Source: Legionellaceae bacterium (GTDB lineage Bacteria; Pseudomonadota; Gammaproteobacteria; Legionellales; Legionellaceae). Taken from it: a DNA stretch of 64,000 nt. Positions within the stretch are counted from its first letter, which is position 1. Each line of letters opens with the position of its first letter. Positions 58,101 to 64,000 of this stretch are shown piece by piece. Location of the stretch: positions 87,382 through 151,381 of the forward strand of contig JARGPP010000015.1 of assembly GCA_029210085.1 (NCBI GenBank), in the 5' to 3' direction. Position numbers and translations under genes: made by a program. The notes below the pieces were generated by a model that searched no databases, had not been told where the DNA came from, and saw nothing but the letters and a program-made list of their open reading frames with translations.

Positions 58101-58335
58101 TGAGCGGATTCATGCAGGTAACTTTTATGTTAACCGAAATACAACAGGTGCTGTGGTTGGACTGCAACCCTTTGGAGGCGAAGGGCTCTCAGGAACAGGT
58201 CCAAAAGCAGGTGGCCCGCAGTATTTATTAAGATTCTGTCATGAGCGGACTTATACTGAAGATACGACTGCTGCTGGTGGTAATGCGAGTTTGATGTCTT
58301 TGGATGATGATGACAATGCTGATGATAATATTTGA
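55165..58335 (+). CDS. putA: Bifunctional proline dehydrogenase / L-glutamate gamma-semialdehyde dehydrogenase
   Basis: 1056 residues. It oxidises proline to glutamate in two steps. The proline dehydrogenase domain (about 80-490) shows VRLIKGAYWDSEIK, FATHNAYSVA and LHGMGRELYD. The aldehyde dehydrogenase domain (about 560-1030) shows ISPWNFPLAIFTG, FTGSTDTA, AETGGQNGMIVD (Glu) and FGSAGQRCSALRV (nucleophile Cys). No N-terminal ribbon-helix-helix DNA-binding domain is seen, so it is unlikely to repress its own gene. The C-terminus is a short Asp-rich tail. GGGAG lies upstream. Confidence 0.97.
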   Translation: MLEKKTIKAPDGLRAAINTQYREQEKAVIMARLQAAALDKSALKAIALYATQLVEAVRETSKHVSGIDSFLTEYSLSTDEGIVLMCLAEALLRVPDNKTINLLIQDKLTQADWDAHRARSDSFFVNTTTWALMLTGKVLSAEKANSFLGKRVLKFMHKSSKGMIRKAVDAAMRIMSRQFVMGRTIEEALSRAEKEEAKGYRYSYDMLGEAALTRADADTYFEAYKKAIETIGQHAASDGTVYTRAGISVKLSALHPRYEEGQHERVLSELAPKLLALAQTAKQSGIQLTVDAEESERLDISLDVIERVFCDASLAGWDGFGLAVQSYQKRAFEVLDWVANLAKTQNRRMMVRLIKGAYWDSEIKNAQMEGLSDYPVFTRKVFTDVSFQACAKKLFTLTAFIYPQFATHNAYSVALVMHLAKDYRDFEFQCLHGMGRELYDQIVPADKQGVACRIYAPVGIHEDLLPYLVRRLLENGANSSFVNRLVDNSEPVSQLVQAPIKQAELYLNKINQNIPLPQAIYGPGRINSDGIDWSDRQVCATLQKTLKAMAPFKWEAKPLIAGRDTKNTEKKAVLSPQVNTNQVGFVCDALEEDVEWALTKATACFPGWAKTPVSERAACLRRFADLLETHTTTFLAIACLEAGKTWVDGIAEVREAVDFCRYYANMAEKLMENPMEMQGYTGETNQLSLHARGTVLCISPWNFPLAIFTGQVVAALVTGNCVIAKPAAPTPLIAYTAVKLMHEAGFPKASVQLLPGPGRMIGNLLVTDKRIKAVVFTGSTDTAAGINQALAARGGEIIPLIAETGGQNGMIVDSSALLEQVVADVLLSAFGSAGQRCSALRVLYIQDEIYDDFETMLKGAMAELKVGDPCWLSTDVGPVINEGSLKQLQAHVDKMKEKHRIIYACELGEDCADGHFMPPIAIAIDSMHDLKEEMFGPILHVVRYQKDNLDGVIDEVNSTGFGLTFGIHSRINSTVQYVRERIHAGNFYVNRNTTGAVVGLQPFGGEGLSGTGPKAGGPQYLLRFCHERTYTEDTTAAGGNASLMSLDDDDNADDNI

Positions 58336-58371
58336 TATAAATGCAGCAAATCATGCAGGGAAGCATTAATT

Positions 58372-58398
58372 AAAAAGCTTAGCGACCGGCTTTTTTAT
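58372..58398 (+). terminator. Possible terminator after putA
   Basis: AAAAAGC and GCTTTTTT arms with a 10-base loop, ending in a T run, 37 bp after the putA stop. The remaining gap up to minE shows no gene or repeat that I recognise. Confidence 0.6.
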
Positions 58399-58617
58399 AT
58401 AAGGCATCTACCTATTAGCCTAGACTCTAAAAAATTGGATAACGCGTACAAGTTCCGTTGCATAGACACTGAAAACAGGTCTTTTAAAAATCAATAGCCT
58501 CTGTAATGAACTATAAAGACTATCTTGGTTCCAAAATTGGCTGGTTGAGAGGGGTTGCCCGCTTTTGCGGGCATAGCAGTATCTTTTGTTGTGTTCCGAG
58601 GTAAGGGTATGGGGGCA

Positions 58618-58965
58618 TTAAGCTTCAGTTTGACTAGTTATTTCTTGTTTTTTATTATTTCTCTTTTTTTCTTTGGAAACTTCTGTTGTTGTTTCTGTTT
58701 GAGCATGAAGTGTTTCTTCAGGCATGGTGACATTCAGTTCTAATACGGCACTGTTATCATTGAGCCTGTCCAGGTTAACGACCACTTGATCAGGGTTAAT
58801 CGGCACGTATTTGGAAATCACAGCAATGATCTCTTCTTGAAGTTTCGGAAGATAATCTGGGGTTGATCGTTGTGCACGTTCATGAGAAATAATAATTTGC
58901 AGACGTTCTTTCGCAACGGATGCCGAAGGCTGGTTGCGTTTCCGAAGGTAATTAAAAATACTCAT
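58618..58965 (-). CDS. minE: Cell division topological specificity factor MinE
   Basis: 115 residues. The N-terminal 88 match MinE: MSIFNYLRKRNQPSASVAKERLQ with the membrane- and MinD-binding helix, then LPKLQEEIIAVISKYV. The last 30 residues are an unusual Lys/Glu/Thr-rich extension. MinE drives the oscillation of MinD. The start overlaps minD by 4 bp. Confidence 0.95.
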   Translation of the reverse strand: MSIFNYLRKRNQPSASVAKERLQIIISHERAQRSTPDYLPKLQEEIIAVISKYVPINPDQVVVNLDRLNDNSAVLELNVTMPEETLHAQTETTTEVSKEKKRNNKKQEITSQTEA

Positions 58966-59792
58966 GCAATTGCTCCCTCTTGGTTTTTACTGAATATCCG
59001 ACGCAAAAGTCCTTTTCGCTCGGCGTGTATAAATCGCATGGGGCGTTCTTCACCTAAAAAGCGCGCAATGGAGTCTTGATATGCGTGCCCTGCGTCACTA
59101 TTCTCATCCAGAACAACAGGAGTGCCTGTATTGGAAGCTTTAAGCACGGCTTTAGACTCTGGAATAATACCAATCAGTGGGATGGCCAGAATGTCTTTGA
59201 CATCTTCGACAGATAGCATATCACCATTTGTGACACGTTCTGGATCATAGCGCGTCAGTAACAAGTGTTCTTTTATAGGAGGGCGGCCATCAATGGCACG
59301 CTTGGTTTTACTGGCCAAAATGCCAAGGATTCGGTCAGAGTCTCGAACAGAAGATACTTCAGGGTTGGTGACGACAATGGCATGATCAGCAAAGTGCATT
59401 GCCATCAGTGCACCGGCTTCAATGCCTGCAGGTGAATCGCAGACAATATATTCAAATGTTTTGGCAAGCTCTTCAAACGTTCGCTCAACACCTTCGAGTG
59501 TTAGGGCGTCTTTATCACGTGTTTGAGATGCGGGTAGGATATATAAATTGGGTAGTCTTTTGTCTTTAACTAAAGCTTGCTTTAAAGTGGCATCGCCATT
59601 GATGACATTAACAAAATCATAAACAACACGTCGTTCGCAGCCCATCACAAGGTCAAGGTTTCTGAGTCCAATATCAAAATCAACCACAACGGTTTTATGG
59701 CCTCGCATGGCGAGAGCTGATGAAATAGCAGCAGAAGATGTTGTTTTGCCAACACCTCCTTTCCCGGATGTCACCACAATGATGTTAGCCAA
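58962..59792 (-). CDS. minD: Septum site-determining ATPase MinD
   Basis: 276 residues. The deviant Walker A GKGGVGKTT, VVDFDIGLRNLDLVMG, CDSPAGIE and a C-terminal amphipathic helix (LLRRIFSK) for membrane binding are present. The start codon is TTG with AAGGA 7 bases upstream; no ATG gives a proper N-terminus. minE follows with a 4-bp overlap, but the gene upstream is thiL, not minC. Confidence 0.97.
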   Translation of the reverse strand: MANIIVVTSGKGGVGKTTSSAAISSALAMRGHKTVVVDFDIGLRNLDLVMGCERRVVYDFVNVINGDATLKQALVKDKRLPNLYILPASQTRDKDALTLEGVERTFEELAKTFEYIVCDSPAGIEAGALMAMHFADHAIVVTNPEVSSVRDSDRILGILASKTKRAIDGRPPIKEHLLLTRYDPERVTNGDMLSVEDVKDILAIPLIGIIPESKAVLKASNTGTPVVLDENSDAGHAYQDSIARFLGEERPMRFIHAERKGLLRRIFSKNQEGAIA

Positions 59793-59862
59793 GGTGTTTT
59801 CCTTCTTGTTATTTTGAGCTAAAAATTTCTTTTAGTTTACACGTGAAGCAGCAGAACAGCAA

Positions 59863-60816
59863 TTACTCGAAATGTAAAAAAGGCTTTATATTGGGTGTAA
59901 TTTTCTGGTTATTTTGTATAACGTTTATTTCTGGGTCTGTTTTAAACTGTCCGATACATTTTAATGAATAGTTAAAATGAGTTTTAAATTGATTTGAAAT
60001 ACTTGGATAGGCCTCAGGCGCGACACTGAACATTAAAGCATAATCTTCACCTCCTTCGAGCTGTGTTGTGAGAGGGTCAAGTGTTAATATTTTACAAGCT
60101 GATTTAAATTCATGCTTAGGGGGGGATCTATCAAGGTTGATTTCGCAACCCACGCCTGAGGCTTTACATAAGCGCTCAAGATCAATGAATAAGCTGTCGG
60201 ATATATCCATCATGCTGTGTACAGCATTCTGCTGACCAAGCCAAATGCCCTCGGCAATGCGGGCAATAGGGTTTAGAAACCTATTTTTATAGGCTGTAAA
60301 ATGAGGTTGATTGCGTTCAAGCGCTGTAAAACCGAGGTGTGCTTCTCCAAGGTGGCCTGCGATACAGAGTAAATCGCCTGATTTTGCGTTTTTTCTAAAC
60401 TTAATGTTTTGCGTTTCTGTTGTGCCAATAGCAGTAATACTGATTATGAGTTGTTGATTAGAATACGTCGTATCACCACCGATTAAAATCACAGAAGCCT
60501 CTTTACATTTTTTTGAGAAAGCGTCTAAAAAAGCAGGTGTTTGTTGTTTGAAATGAGGGGGGATAGAGAGTCCTAAAAGAACAAACTGAGGGGTTGCTCC
60601 CATGGCTGCCAAATCACTTAAATTAACATGTAACGACTTGTGAGCAAGACTTTCTTCGTTTTGATAACGTAGGCGAAAATGTGTGTCTTCAATAAGTAAA
60701 TCTTTGCTAATGAGATATGTCTGTGTTTGATTCAACGGGATGCATGCCGCATCATCACCGATTTGTTCTGGAAAATGTGCTTTAAGGGTATCGATAATAC
60801 TTGACTCGCTGAACAT
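59863..60816 (-). CDS. thiL: Thiamine-monophosphate kinase
   Basis: 317 residues. ThiL phosphorylates thiamine monophosphate to the active diphosphate. Family motifs are IGDDAACI near the N-terminus, SKDLLIEDTHF, NLSDLAAMGATP, LIGGDTT, GHLGEA, MDISDSL and LEGGEDYALMFS. It lies upstream of minD on the same strand, 70 bp away, with no other thiamine gene adjacent. Confidence 0.95.
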   Translation of the reverse strand: MFSESSIIDTLKAHFPEQIGDDAACIPLNQTQTYLISKDLLIEDTHFRLRYQNEESLAHKSLHVNLSDLAAMGATPQFVLLGLSIPPHFKQQTPAFLDAFSKKCKEASVILIGGDTTYSNQQLIISITAIGTTETQNIKFRKNAKSGDLLCIAGHLGEAHLGFTALERNQPHFTAYKNRFLNPIARIAEGIWLGQQNAVHSMMDISDSLFIDLERLCKASGVGCEINLDRSPPKHEFKSACKILTLDPLTTQLEGGEDYALMFSVAPEAYPSISNQFKTHFNYSLKCIGQFKTDPEINVIQNNQKITPNIKPFLHFE

Positions 60817-60909
60817 ATTTGGACTCGTGATGCGTTATATTTTGGTAAGTATTGATTTTCGCATGTATGATAGCGCACATCAAAACAGGATGTGATTAAG
60901 GAATGTATT

Positions 60910-62040
60910 ATGTTGATTGAATATGATGTCATTATTGTGGGTGCAGGCCCTGCTGGAACGAGCTGCGCTTATCATCTGAAACGTTTGAATTCAAAATTAA
61001 AAGTATTACTGCTGGATAAGGCAACTTTTCCTCGCTATAAAACGTGTGGTGGTGGTGTTTCACCGGATATATTTAATTATTTTGATTTTGATTTAACAGA
61101 AGTAATTGAGCATCGCTCTAAAATATCAGAGATGGTGTTTGAAGGCAATCGTATTAAGGCTGATTCAGGTGAAGTGTTGATGGTGCGTCGAGAAGTTTTT
61201 GATCATTTTTTATTAGACAAATGTATAGAAAAAGGTATTGAGACTTGCTTGGGGTGTGAGGTGACAATGGTCGAGACGCATAAAATAGGGGTGTGTGTTG
61301 AAACATCTTTGGGTAAGTTCACCTCCAAAGTGGTCGTGATTGCCGAGGGTGCACGAGGTCAACTGGCGAAAAAACTGGGTGTTGCTCCTAAAAACAATAT
61401 TGTTGCGGGAATGGAATATGAGCATTATGCGCAATCAAGTCATGAAAATTTGGAAATTAATTTTGATCAAGCTGAAAGTTTTTATGCATGGAATTTTCCT
61501 AAATCAGATGGGTTGTCACTGGGGGTGGGTGCTTTAATCAAAGGGCGGAAAAAGAACGGGATAGGGCTGCCCAAACAATTAAAGCAATATGTTCAGCAGT
61601 TTGATGTTGAGAGCTTGAATAAAAAGCACTTGTATGGTCATCCTATTCAGTTATACAGCGGTCGCCGAAAATTAGTGCATGATAGAACAGTGCTCATTGG
61701 CGAAATAGCAGGATGTGTCGATCCGTTAACAGCTGAAGGCATTCGACCTGCGATTAAAAGTGGCTATTTAGCTGCCAGCGTGTTGAATAAAGCAATCACA
61801 AGTGGTCGATTGAAAAAGTTAAAGCAATATAATGCAGTGTTTCATCGAGAAATTGGCAAAGATTTTCAGTATGCCCGTTTTGTGAGTTATTGCTTATATA
61901 AAAAGCGGCCACTTATTTTACCTTTATTACATTCTAAGCAAGCGATTAGTGCTTTTATGCGTGTATTTGAGGGGAGTATGAGGTACCAGGATTATATATC
62001 CAAAAAACGTATTGTTCAGTGTTTAAAAAGGCTGATATAG
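60910..62040 (+). CDS. Geranylgeranyl-reductase-family FAD-dependent oxidoreductase
   Basis: 376 residues from the ATG at 60910, which has AAGGA 7 bases upstream. FAD motifs are VIIVGAGPAGTSCAYHL, the CGGGV stretch typical of this family, and LIGEIAGCVDPLTAEGIRPAIKSG. Members reduce isoprenoid double bonds or hydroxylate small molecules; the substrate here is unknown. It is followed after 13 bp by an acetyltransferase gene. Confidence 0.85.
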   Translation: MLIEYDVIIVGAGPAGTSCAYHLKRLNSKLKVLLLDKATFPRYKTCGGGVSPDIFNYFDFDLTEVIEHRSKISEMVFEGNRIKADSGEVLMVRREVFDHFLLDKCIEKGIETCLGCEVTMVETHKIGVCVETSLGKFTSKVVVIAEGARGQLAKKLGVAPKNNIVAGMEYEHYAQSSHENLEINFDQAESFYAWNFPKSDGLSLGVGALIKGRKKNGIGLPKQLKQYVQQFDVESLNKKHLYGHPIQLYSGRRKLVHDRTVLIGEIAGCVDPLTAEGIRPAIKSGYLAASVLNKAITSGRLKKLKQYNAVFHREIGKDFQYARFVSYCLYKKRPLILPLLHSKQAISAFMRVFEGSMRYQDYISKKRIVQCLKRLI

Positions 62041-62053
62041 TCGAGGAGGTTGA

Positions 62054-62617
62054 ATGAAGATACTTGAAACAGAAAGACTTATTTTACGCACTTTTGAGGT
62101 CTCTGATTTTGATGGTATGCTTGCAATCAATCAAGACCCACAGGTTATGGCGCACTTCCCAGGACTTGTAGATGCAGTGGGCACTCAAACTTTAATTGAT
62201 AAAATTAATCAGCACTATACTGAGTATGGTTATAGCTTGTATGCGGTTGAGTTAAAATCAACAGGCGAGTTTATTGGTTTTGTCGGATTGTTAACGCCTG
62301 GTTTCGATGCACACTTCACGCCTAATACTGAAATTGGATGGCGTTTAAGTCAAAGGCACTGGGGCTTTGGTTATGCTCCAGAAGCAGCTCATGCTGTACT
62401 TGCATATGCTTTTAATATTTTAGAATTACCAGAGTTGGTTTCATTTACAGTTGTGAATAACAGTAATTCGAGACGTGTGATGGAGAAAATTGGTCTAAAG
62501 CATGATGAAAAAGATGATTTTAACCATCCTAATTTATCAGCTGATAGCCCGTTATCTAGACATGTGCTTTACCGGTTATCTAGAGAAGATTATCTGAGTG
62601 GCTTGTCTCTTACTTAA
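62054..62617 (+). CDS. GNAT-family N-acetyltransferase (RimJ/RimL-like)
   Basis: 187 residues beginning LETERLILRTFEVSDFDGM, with EIGWRLSQRHWGFGYAPEA and VVNNSNSRRVMEKIGL, the acetyl-CoA-binding features of the RimJ/RimL group. The substrate is unknown. It has GAGGAGGTT before the ATG and is likely in one unit with the preceding flavoprotein. Confidence 0.9.
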   Translation: MKILETERLILRTFEVSDFDGMLAINQDPQVMAHFPGLVDAVGTQTLIDKINQHYTEYGYSLYAVELKSTGEFIGFVGLLTPGFDAHFTPNTEIGWRLSQRHWGFGYAPEAAHAVLAYAFNILELPELVSFTVVNNSNSRRVMEKIGLKHDEKDDFNHPNLSADSPLSRHVLYRLSREDYLSGLSLT

Positions 62618-62693
62618 ATACTTTGAACTCACATTTCGCAGCAACAGCGATAAGAATTTAATTTTTCGCACCCATTCAAAAAACGCACAATAA

Positions 62694-64000
62694 GTATAAT
62701 GCCACCAAAAATTCAGACAACCTCTCTATAAGTTCAATTCCCTAAAGTGTAAACTTTGAATGAAATTGATGAGAGGAAAATATACATGTCAAAACGAGGC
62801 AAGAAATATACAGCTGACTTCAAGGCAAAAGTGGTTCTTGAGTTGTTGGAAGGTGAGCAAACATTAAACCAGATATGCTCAAAGCATGAGGTTACACCAA
62901 AGACAGTAAAAGAGTGGAAGGCTACCTTTTTGGCTAATGCAAGTTTGGCATTTAATGTTGAAAAAGCGGTATCTGGTTATAAAGCAGTGATTGAAGTGAA
63001 AGAAAAGGAAGTTAATGAGCTTCATCGTCAGCTAGGTAAACGCACAGCAGAATTGGAGTGGGCCTCAAAAAAGTTAAAGAGCTTGGGTTATAGCGAAAGA
63101 AAAGCGTTAATCGAATCCAAGCTTGATAACATGTCCGTTATAAAACAGTGCAAATTATTAGGGCTTAATCGAAGCAGCTTTTACTACGAAAGCAAGGTTG
63201 ATCATAAGCCTAAATTGAAGCTGCTTAAAGAGATTGATGGTATTTATACCGAAATACCTTTTTACGGATATCGTAAGGTTCATCAGCAACTGCTTGAATC
63301 TGGCTTTGCAATTGGCGTTAATCGGGTTCGCTCCTACATGCAAGAACTGGGACTTAAAACCATTTATCCAACCAAAGCAATCAGAACTACATTTGCTAAC
63401 CCTGAGCATCAAAAATATCCATATCTCTTGAGAGAGTTTGAAATTAATTGAGCCAATCAGGTTTGGAGCACCGACATCACGTACGTGCGCGTTGAGGGAG
63501 GATTTATGTATTTAGCAGCGGTTATTGACTGGCATTCCAAAGCTATTCTTTCCCACAAGCTGTCAAATACAATGGATAGCACCTTGGTTCTTGATGTGTT
63601 AAAAAAGGCTATTGATGTTCATGGAAAACCTGAGATATTTAATACCGATCAGGGTAGCCAGTATACGTCACATGCCCATACTCAGCTCTTGACCGAGCAA
63701 GGCATTAAAATTGCTATGGATGGCAAAGGTCGAGCGACCGATAATATTGCGATTGAGCGATTTTGGAGAAGCGCAAAATATGAAAATATTTATTTGAATG
63801 AATACAAATCTGTGAGAGCTCTTAAAACCGGGATTTCAACATATATTAATTTTTACAATCACCGACGTTTTCATCAAACGTTGAATTATCAGAAGCCCAT
63901 GGAGGTGTACCAAAAAAGCATAACTACGCAGTATGAAATGTGCACTTAAATAGGGAATTAAATAATCGAGATGTTGTCTTGATAAGTAGTGGCACTATAC
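62694..64000 (+). mobile_element. IS3-family insertion sequence, running to the window edge
   Basis: The left end GTATAATGCCACCAAAAATT and the right end read inverted GTATAGTGCCACTACTTATC match, and continue with shared GACAAC, TCTC and AATTCCC blocks. TG/CA ends at 62700 and 63994 give 1295 bp, the IS3 size. The similarity reaches the last base of the window, so the true end and target duplication cannot be read. Confidence 0.85.
62786..63949 (+). pseudogene. IS3-family transposase interrupted by an in-frame TGA
   Basis: A single frame encodes an OrfA-like helix-turn-helix (KYTADFKAKVVLELL ... ICSKHEVTPKTVKEWK), a leucine-zipper-like part, an OrfB helical part with FYGYRKVHQQL and the DDE catalytic core. 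TGA at 63449-63451 splits it just before the first catalytic Asp (Val-Trp-Ser-Thr-Asp-Ile-Thr). The other acidic residues are in Asn-Thr-Asp-Gln-Gly-Ser-Gln-Tyr and Ala-Ile-Glu-Arg-Phe-Trp. A CGA or AGA to TGA change would account for it. OrfA and OrfB are already fused, unlike the usual frameshift organisation. The copy is probably inactive. Confidence 0.85.

Noticed and set aside
63449..63451. TGA as selenocysteine or programmed readthrough in the IS3 transposase
   Set aside because: No SECIS-like hairpin is evident after it and the position is not a catalytic one; a nonsense mutation is simpler.

Overview
The window looks like a chromosome segment of an AT-rich gammaproteobacterium, most probably of the order Legionellales (Legionella/Coxiella relatives). 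The evidence is a Mip-type periplasmic FKBP, a protein ending in a domain like the C-terminus of the Legionella Lcl adhesin, gammaproteobacterial housekeeping sets (lolCD, mreBCD, ccmC-I, minDE, tldD, putA, aconitase), and many large, charged, helical proteins of unknown function scattered between housekeeping genes, as is typical of host-associated members of that group. This placement is inference; the window holds no rRNA and no secretion-system genes.

Layout. 1-1826: end of a nitrilase-family gene and tldD. 1971-14803: five plus-strand genes of one unrecognised paralogous family (N-terminal 75-residue helical modules and a shared C-terminal hydrophobic segment followed by an FF-x-x-P motif), interleaved with minus-strand ETF-ubiquinone oxidoreductase and mfd. 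14804-15171: a non-coding patch of repeats. 15172-19771: acnA, a rhomboid protease and xseA, all on the minus strand. 19888-22225: mip, an AmpG-like permease and tRNA-Leu(CAA). 22359-24097: two exported proteins, a putative outer-membrane barrel and an Lcl-C-terminal-like protein. 24229-26445: a pair of unknown paralogues separated by a 121-bp palindromic element. 26612-30962: lolC-lolD, then mreB-mreC-mreD. 30903-36854: a TauE/SafE permease, tRNA-Arg(CCT), htpG behind a sigma-32-like promoter, a SWIM-SNF2 helicase and coaE. 37164-38012: a reading frame with TAL-effector-like repeats, cut by one in-frame stop. 38156-42933: a tightly overlapped cytochrome c maturation operon (ccmC to ccmI). 43088-44671: prfC. 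44668-50694: a 2008-residue unknown modular protein. 50916-55071: a small exported protein, astA, a UDG-like protein, ubiG, a ProQ/FinO protein and an L,D-transpeptidase. 55165-62617: putA, minE-minD (no minC), thiL, a geranylgeranyl-reductase-like flavoprotein and a GNAT acetyltransferase. 62694-64000: an IS3-family element whose transposase frame is broken.

The housekeeping genes serve envelope biogenesis (lolCD, mreBCD, ampG, L,D-transpeptidase), respiration and carbon flow (acnA, ETF-QO, putA, ubiG, ccm) and genome maintenance (mfd, xseA, UDG-like, SNF2). The accessory layer is the interesting part: a TALE-like remnant, three families of unknown helical proteins, and short inverted-repeat elements, one of which supplies the stop codon of a neighbouring gene.
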